Part shown: positions 1 through 6,377 of the stretch, piece after piece
Numbering within the stretch: position 1 is the first letter of the stretch
Layout of the letters: each line of letters opens with the position of its first letter
DNA from: a virus
Strand: one strand, 5' to 3'
DNA length: 20,468 bases
Virus record (IMG/VR): IMGVR_UViG_3300020436_000124
Span: 1 to 20,468 of that record
Position numbers and translations under genes: made by a program
The notes under the pieces: model-generated
What the model was told of the DNA's origin: nothing
What the model saw: only the letters and a program-made list of their open reading frames with translations
Database searches by the model: none

Positions 1-356
1 TTCATCTGCTCTATATCTTCGGTTGTCAATAAGGGTAAAACTTCTTTTGCTCGTTTAATACTATAACCATAAAATTCCATAACGATTTCTAACAGTTCAG
101 ATTTCTCCGCTTTGTGCCATTTAGAGAATCGTTTCTTCTTCCTTATGATATTTAGTAAGTAGGAGTTTTGTAGTTTCTTGTCAAGATGATGCCGAATATT
201 CATTTCATTTGCATCCATAATAGTGTCAAGAAAATACGATAAACCACGATTGATAATGAAAGGATTGTATTGTTTTTCAACCTGATGATCAATGTCATCA
301 ACCATCAGGTCTTTTTTACCTTGATTTATTTCATTCAGAAAGTCAAATGGTGTCAT
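1..356 (-). CDS. 62: Clamp loader small subunit gp62 (3' part outside window)
   Basis: The frame opens with MTPFDFLNEINQGKK at 356 and stays open to the window edge, about 118 codons. In T4 the gp62 protein joins four gp44 subunits to load the gp45 clamp onto primer-template DNA. The call rests on recalled similarity to marine T4-like gp62 proteins (the stretches YNPFIINRGLSYF and HHLDKKLQNSYLLNIIRKKKRFSKW) and on position after 45 and 44. The start ATG overlaps the stop of the upstream gene as ATGA, and no strong Shine-Dalgarno is visible, so translation is probably coupled. T4 gp62 is about 187 aa; the C-terminus cannot be judged here. Confidence 0.85.
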   Translation of the reverse strand, partial: MTPFDFLNEINQGKKDLMVDDIDHQVEKQYNPFIINRGLSYFLDTIMDANEMNIRHHLDKKLQNSYLLNIIRKKKRFSKWHKAEKSELLEIVMEFYGYSIKRAKEVLPLLTTEDIEQM

Positions 357-787
357 AACATATTTTTCGCATCTGGTTGTTCCATTTGTTGTTTCATTAA
401 TCTTCTTTGTTGCTCAATCATACCTTGGTGACTACATTGGCGTGAAACACCACTAATTTCTGTTACGAATTCAGGTGTAGTAGTTTCGTCATTATTCAAC
501 CTCTCAAATGTTTTAAGATCATATCTTCGTTCCATTGTTTCTATAATACATGTTGAGACCTCAAACAATGTCTCTGGTAGAAAGGATTGTCTTACTGCAG
601 GATTCCATGACAATTTAGAAAAAGTCAATGAAATCCAAAAGTCTTTTCTTTCCTCTGGCCAACTAAATTGTTTTTGAGGTAAAGAAATCGTAGCATTATC
701 TGCAGGTTTGATTTCTTCAGTTTTTTGCGTACATCCATAACCAATACCTATCACCAAAGCCATAGCAAGTATTGATTGCTTAAACAT
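353..787 (-). CDS. Signal-peptide/possible lipoprotein inserted between genes 44 and 62
   Basis: This is a 144-aa protein of unknown function. I chose the ATG at 787 because AAGGAA sits just upstream (about 790-796); an in-frame ATG at 835 would lie inside gene 44. The N-terminus MFKQSILAMALVIGIGYGC is a positive residue, a hydrophobic core and a cysteine at residue 19, which resembles a bacterial lipoprotein signal. The lipobox (IGYGC) is non-canonical because position -3 is Gly, so an ordinary signal peptide or membrane anchor is possible. The mature part is hydrophilic with WPEE, WNPAV and a Gln/Met-rich tail. It starts 8 bp after gene 44 and overlaps gene 62 by 4 bp, so it is co-transcribed with the clamp loader, an odd place for an envelope protein. 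Confidence 0.75.
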   Translation of the reverse strand: MFKQSILAMALVIGIGYGCTQKTEEIKPADNATISLPQKQFSWPEERKDFWISLTFSKLSWNPAVRQSFLPETLFEVSTCIIETMERRYDLKTFERLNNDETTTPEFVTEISGVSRQCSHQGMIEQQRRLMKQQMEQPDAKNML

Positions 788-795
788 TTTGTTCC

Positions 796-1740
796 TTAAT
801 TGAACTGACATTCTACCATCACTTCTGTAAGGCAAGCCACTAGATTCAATTCTTGGTCGGCCGCAAATGCAGATTTGTATTGATAGTCTGCCAGTATGAG
901 TATTAATTGCGGAATTGAAGATGGTTGGACATACTCGGATGCAACATCATAGATCTTGCGAAAGATTTTCTGAGGATCATTATCAACATTATCTGCAACC
1001 CATTTACGAACATCATTGAACTTCTTCTCTTTCAACGCCCACATCAATTCTTTAAGATTGACTTCAGCAACTTGAGAAAGAATACCAGCATCAATTTTAC
1101 CAGATGACGAATATTTCTGAAGTTCGTTTAGCACTCTCCTATTATCAGGAAAATGTTTCATAATGACTTCAGCAACTACCTTTTTATCGTACTCTATCTT
1201 CTCTTCGTCTAATATATATCCAATTCTTCGCATGAATGCACCAGCCATTCTTTGCTTGTCATCAGCAATAACCTTGAAGTCAATGACCTGACATCTTGAA
1301 TGCAATGGTGATATAATACGATTTGCGTAATTACATGTAAGAATGAAAGTACAATGCTTCTCAAACTCTTCAATGAAGGCTCTCAAAGCAGGTTGTGTAG
1401 ATTGTGGATTTAGATAATCTGCTTCATCAAGTATTACAACTTTGCTACCACCATCAAAACTCATAGTAGAAGCATAGCCACGAATCTTAGTTCGCAAAAC
1501 ATCAATACCTGATTCTTCAGAACCATTAATAAACAAGTAGTCGCACCCAATCTCATTGCAAAGTGCTTTCGCAATAGTGGTCTTACCAGTGCCTGGACCA
1601 CCATTAAGAATGAGATTAGGAATACGACCTTGAGATTTGATACCCTCAAATACTTGCTTGATATGGTCTGGTAGGATACATTCTGAAATTTCTTTGGGAC
1701 GATACTTTTCGACCCAAAGAAATGATTCACGATTTTGCAT
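796..1740 (-). CDS. 44: Clamp loader large subunit gp44, AAA+ ATPase
   Basis: A 314-aa AAA+ protein, close to the T4 gp44 length (319 aa). Four copies with one gp62 use ATP to open and load the gp45 clamp. Visible motifs are Walker A GGPGTGKTT (47-55), Walker B VVILDEAD (101-108), sensor 1 TCNY (135-138) and the arginine finger SRC (148-150). The N-terminal LWVEKYRP is the signature opening of clamp loader ATPases. The start ATG lies 2 bp after the gene 45 stop, with GAGGG about 6 nt upstream inside the end of 45. Confidence 0.97.
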   Translation of the reverse strand: MQNRESFLWVEKYRPKEISECILPDHIKQVFEGIKSQGRIPNLILNGGPGTGKTTIAKALCNEIGCDYLFINGSEESGIDVLRTKIRGYASTMSFDGGSKVVILDEADYLNPQSTQPALRAFIEEFEKHCTFILTCNYANRIISPLHSRCQVIDFKVIADDKQRMAGAFMRRIGYILDEEKIEYDKKVVAEVIMKHFPDNRRVLNELQKYSSSGKIDAGILSQVAEVNLKELMWALKEKKFNDVRKWVADNVDNDPQKIFRKIYDVASEYVQPSSIPQLILILADYQYKSAFAADQELNLVACLTEVMVECQFN

Positions 1741-1742
1741 TA

Positions 1743-2411
1743 TTAACCCTCAAAGTTTGAGTTTGGTTCAATTGCTACATGATATGTTAATTTACCGTCA
1801 TCAGACTCAAATTTAGAAAGACCACGAGCAGAAACAGATACAGTATAATTTCTACTCATCAATTTACTGAAATTTTCTACCTTGAAAATCATAGAAAATG
1901 TCTTGTCAGTTTCACCGATATCATAACTGAACTTGTCACTCATTGTGTTTTTACTTTCACTTGCAACAAGTTTGATACGAGAACTGTCACCAACGATTGC
2001 AATCTCTGGCACACCAAGAACAAGTGCCGCCTTGACTACGGAATCATACACGGTGTTTGACATTTTGAATGTCACATCTACGGAAGGCAATGCTACCTCT
2101 TTGTTAGGTGGTCTCACAACTAGACTTGCATCACAATAAGAATAATTCACTTGTGTTTTGTCGCTTGTGAGAGTTAGATATTTGTCCTCAAATGAGATTT
2201 CAGGACTCTCAAAGAGAGAGTGGGCACCGAGAAATTTGTTGAGGTCATAGATACCGAAATCAGAAGGAAATTCTTCTTCAACCGTTGCATCTACAAGTAT
2301 CGACTTTTGTGGCGATACTGTCTTAATTGTTTTACCTTGCTCAAAAAAGATACCATTATTAATGGCAGAAAAGTTTTTAAGAACTGCAAGGGTTTCTTCA
2401 CTTAATTTCAT
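1743..2411 (-). CDS. 45: DNA polymerase sliding clamp gp45
   Basis: A 222-aa protein (T4 gp45 is 228 aa). The trimeric ring tethers the phage polymerase to DNA, and in T4 it also activates late transcription together with gp55 and gp33. Identification rests on size, the opening MKLSEETLAVLKNFSAINN typical of phage clamps, the C-terminal YHVAIEPNSNFEG, and position directly before gene 44. The start has GGAG 5 nt upstream. It is the first gene after a near-consensus promoter at 2443-2470, so this replication block (45-44-lipoprotein-62) probably has its own early transcript in addition to read-through. Confidence 0.95.
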   Translation of the reverse strand: MKLSEETLAVLKNFSAINNGIFFEQGKTIKTVSPQKSILVDATVEEEFPSDFGIYDLNKFLGAHSLFESPEISFEDKYLTLTSDKTQVNYSYCDASLVVRPPNKEVALPSVDVTFKMSNTVYDSVVKAALVLGVPEIAIVGDSSRIKLVASESKNTMSDKFSYDIGETDKTFSMIFKVENFSKLMSRNYTVSVSARGLSKFESDDGKLTYHVAIEPNSNFEG

Positions 2412-2442
2412 AACAACTCCATATTGATTTAGTATTGTGCAT

Positions 2443-2470
2443 ATTATAACATATTAAATTCATTTGTCAA
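2443..2470 (-). promoter_or_regulatory. Sigma70-type promoter for the 45-44-62 block
   Basis: On the minus strand TTGACA (2470-2465), a 16-nt spacer and TATAAT (2448-2443) form a consensus promoter with an extended TGT before the -10. The -35 box overlaps the TGA stop of the upstream glycosyltransferase gene (2467-2469). The predicted start is about 30 nt upstream of gene 45. Confidence 0.88.
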
Positions 2471-3459
2471 TTTTTTTTAGTTGCTTTTCTTCGTTCCTTT
2501 CTAGATTGACTTTGTTTTTGTATATTTTCGATTTCATGAACCGCTTTCGCATTTTCAACTTCTGCCTTTCTTTCATTTCTTACTTGTTGTGCTTGTTGCA
2601 TATTTTTATGAGCCCAAGCATTAGATGTATCAACTCTACCAAGATCTGCCATTGTACCATCAAAAACATATGTACCAATATGACCAAGTTTCATCCATGG
2701 ACATAACCAAATCTTAATACCAATATGTCTTGCCAATTGACAAAAAGCATAATCTTCTGACAAATATCGATCTGAATTATTAGATGATCCCATAGGCATA
2801 TATTTCTCATTATCGATAACAGTATCAAAATATGCATGGATGTATCGATCACCCTTGAAATGTTCGGATCGATTATGATCAGGTTTATACTCAAATTGAG
2901 GATAAGCCTCTTTCCATTTTGCAAATACCTCTCTTCTACACATCATGAATCCTGTGCCAATTTCTAATACTTCTACTGGTTCATGAATCTGAAGTTCTTG
3001 TGTTCCCTGTACAGGATTGAATACGAAATCACCTGTAAATTTTGATAGTTCATTAGGATCTTCATCAGCAATACCTACATCAACTGCGGTACGAATACGC
3101 TCCCACGCAATGCATTTTTTACCGTATGGACCACCAATAATAGGTTTATCTTCTTGTTGTGAAAGCACCGCAAGAGACAATACATCTTTTGGGTTGAAAT
3201 TAATATCTGAATCAATGAACATCAGATGAGTAAATTCTTCGGCTCTCAAAAATTCATCTACAAGATAATTTCTTGCTCTTGTGATAAGTGATTCATTGAA
3301 TATAAAGAAAAATCTACATTCAACTCCATAGTTTGCACACATTGTAGCAAGGTCAATGGCGGCTTTAGAATACATACCTGCACACTGACCACCATACATT
3401 GGTGTTGCTACAAATAATTTAATTTTTTGCAATTCACTTGCTTTCACTTCTATATGCAC
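2467..3459 (-). CDS. GT-A type glycosyltransferase-like protein
   Basis: A 330-aa protein that looks like a GT-A fold glycosyltransferase of the type common in marine T4-like phages. KLFVATPMYGG opens the domain, HLMFIDSDINF (79-88) has the DxD-type metal/nucleotide-sugar motif, GTGFMMCRREVF (168-179) is the usual mid-domain strand, and LSEDYAFC (233-240) matches the acceptor-side acidic motif. The C-terminus (about 285-330) is a charged Lys/Arg/Glu/Gln tail, likely helical. The start is GTG at 3459, chosen because AAGGAG lies 4-5 nt upstream (3464-3469) and no ATG fits. It begins 8 bp after the small membrane protein gene. Substrate and acceptor (phage DNA, virion or host surface) cannot be told. 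Confidence 0.8.
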   Translation of the reverse strand: MHIEVKASELQKIKLFVATPMYGGQCAGMYSKAAIDLATMCANYGVECRFFFIFNESLITRARNYLVDEFLRAEEFTHLMFIDSDINFNPKDVLSLAVLSQQEDKPIIGGPYGKKCIAWERIRTAVDVGIADEDPNELSKFTGDFVFNPVQGTQELQIHEPVEVLEIGTGFMMCRREVFAKWKEAYPQFEYKPDHNRSEHFKGDRYIHAYFDTVIDNEKYMPMGSSNNSDRYLSEDYAFCQLARHIGIKIWLCPWMKLGHIGTYVFDGTMADLGRVDTSNAWAHKNMQQAQQVRNERKAEVENAKAVHEIENIQKQSQSRKERRKATKKN

Positions 3460-3467
3460 TTTACTCC

Positions 3468-3644
3468 TTAAACATGCGGTTCAGTATGACCATGTGATTG
3501 CTCTGGTTTCACGTTGTCAGTATGACATTTGTTATGTTGAATTTTTTTCTTTGGCCATATAAGAGCATATGCCATTGTAGTTAAGGAAGCCACGGCTACA
3601 ATCACCATGGCTATAAACATCATCATGAATATCATTTTGTCCAT
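3468..3644 (-). CDS. 58-aa single-span membrane protein with His-rich tail
   Basis: The ATG at 3644 gives MDKMIFMMMFIAMVIVAVAS, one strong membrane span (about 4-30), then WPKKKIQHNKC and a hydrophilic tail with five histidines ending HGHTEPHV. The positive PKKK after the span suggests the tail is cytoplasmic. It overlaps the upstream membrane protein gene by 13 bp and ends 8 bp before the glycosyltransferase. Family unknown. The histidines and one cysteine could bind a metal, but that is only a suggestion. Confidence 0.7.
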   Translation of the reverse strand: MDKMIFMMMFIAMVIVAVASLTTMAYALIWPKKKIQHNKCHTDNVKPEQSHGHTEPHV

Positions 3645-3886
3645 ACAAAAATAGATTTTTCATATAGAAAGGGAAACCTTTCTTTTGCAATAGCGTGTAT
3701 TTCAATCTGTCTCCAAAAAGCAATACACACTGCAACAGACCAATGTAATGCCCAAACTCCTAGAAAAAAAGGAGTCATAGAAGGCATAATATACATCATA
3801 GCAACTGCACCTATTAAATACACTTTACCTGTGGCAAGAATTACCCAAGCAACCTTGTCCCAGATATTGTTCATTTGTCCTGTCAT
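3632..3886 (-). CDS. 84-aa two-span membrane protein
   Basis: Unknown function. Two hydrophobic segments are visible, about residues 12-34 (VAWVILATGKVYLIGAVAMM) and 38-58 (TPFFLGVWALHWSVAVCIAF), followed by a charged tail RQIEIHAIAKERFPFLYEK. The ATG at 3886 overlaps the stop of the upstream 39-aa gene as ATGA, so the two are probably translationally coupled. Part of a run of four overlapping small membrane protein genes. Confidence 0.75.
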   Translation of the reverse strand: MTGQMNNIWDKVAWVILATGKVYLIGAVAMMYIMPSMTPFFLGVWALHWSVAVCIAFWRQIEIHAIAKERFPFLYEKSIFVWTK

Positions 3887-4002
3887 TTTTTAGGTCCGTA
3901 CAAAGATTTGGTTACACCAATTAAAAAGATAGCACTCACACCAATTCCGCAGACAAAAATGACTGCGGAATTAGGATCATTAAAAAAATCAATCAGTCCC
4001 AT
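3883..4002 (-). CDS. 39-aa single-span membrane protein
   Basis: The ATG at 4002 gives MGLIDFFNDPNSAVIFVCGI, a membrane span (about 12-31, VIFVCGIGVSAIFLIGV) and a short basic end (KSLYGPKK). A purine-rich GGGAGAGAGGAGA tract just upstream supplies the ribosome site. It overlaps its upstream neighbour by 14 bp and its downstream neighbour by 3 bp (ATGA). Unknown function; the tight packing and good ribosome site support it as real. Confidence 0.65.
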   Translation of the reverse strand: MGLIDFFNDPNSAVIFVCGIGVSAIFLIGVTKSLYGPKK

Positions 4003-4177
4003 TCTCCTCTCTCCCAGTTTCAATAACCCTGAAAGCACCTAGAATTGATGGAACCCAAAGACCAACATAGATACCATACAATTTAGCATCAGGACTGTCC
4101 ATAAAGAAAAACAAATAAATTGAGAGTGCTAATGATAGCACGGTTGCGATTAGTACATATTGATGTGATTTCTTCAT
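3989..4177 (-). CDS. 62-aa two-span membrane protein
   Basis: The sequence MKKSHQYVLIATVLSLALSI has a basic start and a first membrane span (about 7-27), then DSPDAKLYG and a second span (about 36-52, YVGLWVPSILGAF) and an acidic end. I prefer the ATG at 4177 because AAAGG is just upstream; an in-frame ATG at 4189 lacks a ribosome site. It is the first gene after the 4197-4223 hairpin. Function unknown. Confidence 0.7.
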   Translation of the reverse strand: MKKSHQYVLIATVLSLALSIYLFFFMDSPDAKLYGIYVGLWVPSILGAFRVIETGREENGTD

Positions 4178-4196
4178 TTTACCTTTCATTATTATA

Positions 4197-4223
4197 CTAA
4201 AATAAGAAACTTCCTTATTTTAG
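4197..4223 (-). other. Perfect 10-bp intergenic hairpin
   Basis: CTAAAATAAG (4197-4206) and CTTATTTTAG (4214-4223) are perfect inverted repeats around a 7-nt loop, in the gap between the peroxiredoxin stop and the first small membrane gene. The stem is AT-rich. On the minus strand it is followed by TATAATAATG, not a T-run, so it is more likely an RNA processing or stability element, or a weak attenuator, than a classical terminator. Confidence 0.6.
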
Positions 4224-4231
4224 TTTCATTA

Positions 4232-4771
4232 TTACCAAGTTGTATCTGCAATGGCAGATGTTCCCATACCAGATGATTTAGTATCATCTATATTTTTGAG
4301 AATGTTTTCAGGTTTTGTGATTTCATAAGGATCATCATCTAAACCCATTTGATTGATACCATCCTCTCTCCATAATTTTTCTACTTCCATGTCATTAATT
4401 ATCATAGCATATCTCCAACTACGATAACCAAAGTTTTGTACTGGTTTCCATACCAGCATATTCATGTCTCTTGTAAATTCACCACTACCGTCTGGGATCA
4501 TCTTGACATTTTCAATCTCAAGTTCTTTCGCCCATGCATTCATGACAAATGAATCATTTACTGAAAGACAATAGACCTCATCTATACCTTTTGCCTTGAA
4601 ATCATCGTATAACGCTTCCAGACCTGGAAGTTGCATACTGCTTCAAGTAGGTGTAAAAGCACCTGGCAAAGATACTACTAAAACACGCTTACCTGCAAAA
4701 TACTGGTGAGCGGTTTCTATAAACCAATCAGATCCTTTTCTAATCTTCCAATTAGTATTAGGAACTTTCAT
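4232..4771 (-). CDS. Peroxiredoxin (Prx5/AhpE-like) selenoprotein with in-frame TGA at the catalytic position
   Basis: The full frame is 179 residues if the TGA at 4643-4645 is read as selenocysteine (U43). The N-terminal part reads MKVPNTNWKI ... VVSLPGAFTPT, then TGA, then SSMQLPGLEALYDDFKAKGI. Prx5 proteins have PGAFTPTC at this point, so the TGA replaces the peroxidatic cysteine itself; T40 of the TxxC motif is present. Downstream DEVYCLSVNDSFVMNAWAKE and RSWRYAMIINDMEV are typical Prx5. Start: ATG at 4771 with AAGGAG 4 nt upstream (4776-4781). The only other cysteine is C68, in the usual non-catalytic place, so it looks like a one-Sec enzyme that needs an outside reductant; the glutaredoxin gene just upstream overlaps it by 14 bp. 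A C-terminal acidic/Ser/Gly extension is unusual. Read without recoding, the locus splits into a 42-aa fragment and a 134-aa fragment lacking the active site. Confidence 0.87.
4607..4638 (-). promoter_or_regulatory. Bacterial SECIS element
   Basis: CTTCCA-GGTC-TGGAAG (4630-4615) forms a 6-bp perfect stem with a GGUC tetraloop followed by U. Counting UGA as 1-3, the GGU of the loop is at 22-24 and CUG at 25-27, the same as my recollection of E. coli fdhF (UGA CAC GGC CCA UCG GUU GCA GGU CUG), where SelB binds the GGUCU loop. A lower helix GUAUG (4638-4634) with UAUAC (4611-4607, one G-U pair) extends it across a small internal loop. The structure is coding, as bacterial SECIS elements are. Confidence 0.85.
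4643..4645 (-). other. Recoded TGA (selenocysteine codon) in the peroxiredoxin
   Basis: TGA lies in frame between ACT (Thr42) and AGC (Ser44), at the peroxidatic Cys position of the Prx5 motif. Frame and family similarity continue on both sides without a frameshift. Neighbouring genes use TGA as an ordinary stop and TGG for Trp, so a genome-wide change of code does not explain it. Confidence 0.85.
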
Positions 4772-5018
4772 TATTCTCCTTTTCAAAATGTTCTACCATT
4801 TGTAGATAATCACCTACAAACTCTCCTTTGATAAGAATTTGAGGAACTGTAGTTGATTTGGTGTGTTTCATAACTTCACCAAAAAAACGCTTATCAGAAT
4901 TGATGACTGTATATTTCAGTCCTTTTTCTTCTAGATATTCTTTTGCTTTATCGCACCATTGACATTCGGGAACTGATTGGTGCCTTATGATTACGTTCCC
5001 TGTTAAATTGACTTGCAT
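4758..5018 (-). CDS. Glutaredoxin
   Basis: An 86-aa glutaredoxin/thioredoxin-fold protein. The redox motif is CQWC (C19-C22), preceded by a strand (NVIIRHQSVPE). TVPQILIKG (57-65) supplies the cis-proline loop and GEFVGDY (65-71) the typical glutathione-binding GD/G region. Length is normal for a minimal glutaredoxin. CQWC replaces the usual CPYC. It is the first gene after the terminator at 5036-5071 and overlaps the selenoprotein peroxiredoxin by 14 bp. Prx5 and Grx occur as a fused protein in some bacteria (e.g. Haemophilus), so the likely role is to reduce the peroxiredoxin with glutathione; in phages glutaredoxins also serve ribonucleotide reductase. Confidence 0.9.
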   Translation of the reverse strand: MQVNLTGNVIIRHQSVPECQWCDKAKEYLEEKGLKYTVINSDKRFFGEVMKHTKSTTVPQILIKGEFVGDYLQMVEHFEKENNESS

Positions 5019-5035
5019 TATATTCTCACGAGTAA

Positions 5036-5071
5036 ATAAAAAAATAGGTGAGCCTTATTGACTCACCTATT
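5036..5071 (-). terminator. Rho-independent terminator after the AAA+ gene
   Basis: On the minus strand AATAGGTGAG (5071-5062) pairs perfectly with CTCACCTATT (5052-5043) around a 9-nt loop, and the transcript then runs into a T-rich tract. It ends the VWA-AAA+ operon 14 bp after the AAA+ stop codon. Confidence 0.88.
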
Positions 5072-5084
5072 ATTTATGCATCAA

Positions 5085-6305
5085 TTAAAAAGGTATTCTG
5101 TCATCAGAATCAACTTGGGATTCACCTCCTTCTGAAGTCTCTTCTGAAGGTTTATTGACATCACCATCAACTTTGGTGTAAAGATCAAGAAACGCTTGTT
5201 TTGTTTCATCATCAAAACGATTGACACAAAGTTGAATTGCCTTCATTCGGTCACCGAAAATCTTGAATGCATTTACGATATGAACAAGGCGTCTGGTAGC
5301 AACGATTTCATCAATGCCACCATCATAGAATGTCTTGCGGATGATGTCGGCCCAATCAACAAGTTTTTGTGCAAACTCATCATCAAGACACCCAAGTGAT
5401 TGCATAATACCAACGAGAATTTTTTTCTCGGTAGCAGGAGTAGGATACTCTTGCTCAATGGTAATCGCAAAACGCTCAAGGAAAGCCTCATTGAGGATGT
5501 TAGTACCGATGAAACGGCCATCATCAGAACCTTTACCTTTAGTGTTTGCGGTAGCAATCACATTGAAACCAGTCTTGGGTTTGACAAAACGATTAATTTT
5601 TTTGACATAAACACCTTTACCCTCAAGAACTGGTTGCAAACACATGATCTTGTTTGATGCAAGATCGACTTCATCAAGAAGCAGAATAGCACCACGGTCC
5701 ATGGCTTGAATGACAGGACCATCTTGCCATACAGTTTGACCGTCAATCAATACGTAGTGACCGAGAAGGTCATCTTCATCAGTCTCAACAGTAATATTGA
5801 CACGGAACAATTCACGTTTGGCTTTAGCAGAAGCCTGCTCAACAAGAAAAGTTTTACCATTACCAGAAAGACCAGTAATGAAACCTGTATAGAACAGATT
5901 TGATTTGATGATATTGTAAATGTCTTTGAACTGACCGAACGGAACAAATGTTGGGTCAATCTCAGGTACAAAACTGACATCTTCAGTATTAGTGATAGAT
6001 GCAGGAAGTGAGGGTTCAATACGTGTGACCTTCTCATCAACTTTTGTTGCGATCATAGCAGGTTCTGCGGTTAGAGGTGCGGTGGTGCTTTCACTCATAA
6101 CTACTGCACCATTGGCGGCAATAGTTGGCAGACGATAAACACCACGAGACATGCGAAGCACATCAGATTTTTGCAACCATTGCACGGATAACGAATTACC
6201 GTGTTTTTCTTGCAATTCTTTAATGCCTTTACTGTCAATAGTATCGGTAAAACCTTCAGCCATTGCCAGTTCAACGAATTGTTTTTGTTTATCACTTAGA
6301 ACCAT
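5085..6305 (-). CDS. MoxR/CobS-like AAA+ ATPase
   Basis: A 406-aa protein with an N-terminal part of about 120 residues (a possible DNA/protein-binding region followed by a Pro/Thr-rich linker) and a MoxR-type AAA+ domain. Motifs: Walker A GLSGNGKT (145-152), Walker B LLLDEVD (208-214), sensor 1 ATANT (251-255) and arginine finger ERF (277-279). The C-terminus is acidic. Homologues in cyanophages are annotated cobS after the cobaltochelatase subunit, but the AAA+ family is broader. MoxR ATPases work with VWA proteins to remodel or insert metals into targets, and the VWA gene lies just upstream in the same direction. The start at 6305 has GAGG 4-5 nt upstream, and a promoter lies at 6350-6377. 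Confidence 0.9.
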   Translation of the reverse strand: MVLSDKQKQFVELAMAEGFTDTIDSKGIKELQEKHGNSLSVQWLQKSDVLRMSRGVYRLPTIAANGAVVMSESTTAPLTAEPAMIATKVDEKVTRIEPSLPASITNTEDVSFVPEIDPTFVPFGQFKDIYNIIKSNLFYTGFITGLSGNGKTFLVEQASAKAKRELFRVNITVETDEDDLLGHYVLIDGQTVWQDGPVIQAMDRGAILLLDEVDLASNKIMCLQPVLEGKGVYVKKINRFVKPKTGFNVIATANTKGKGSDDGRFIGTNILNEAFLERFAITIEQEYPTPATEKKILVGIMQSLGCLDDEFAQKLVDWADIIRKTFYDGGIDEIVATRRLVHIVNAFKIFGDRMKAIQLCVNRFDDETKQAFLDLYTKVDGDVNKPSEETSEGGESQVDSDDRIPF

Positions 6306-6349
6306 ATTGCCTCATTACGAAAGGGTTGTTTTTTTCACTCACATTAAGT

Positions 6350-6377
6350 ATTGTACCAAATTATTCAGAATTGTCAA
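6350..6377 (-). promoter_or_regulatory. Promoter for the AAA+ gene
   Basis: TTGACA (6377-6372), a 16-nt spacer and TACAAT (6355-6350) with an extended TGG before the -10. The -35 box is inside the last codons of the 40-aa acidic gene. Preceded by CCC as at 8925-8933. Confidence 0.85.

Noticed and set aside
4232-4771. Broken peroxiredoxin pseudogene or whole-genome TGA recoding
   Set aside because: There is only one TGA and it is at the catalytic Cys, followed by an fdhF-like hairpin; the rest of the frame is intact. Neighbouring genes end with TGA and use TGG for Trp, so a changed code does not fit.
5068-5080. CATAAATA late-promoter-like sequence before the redox cassette
   Set aside because: A start here would fall inside the terminator hairpin, so it is unlikely to serve the downstream genes.
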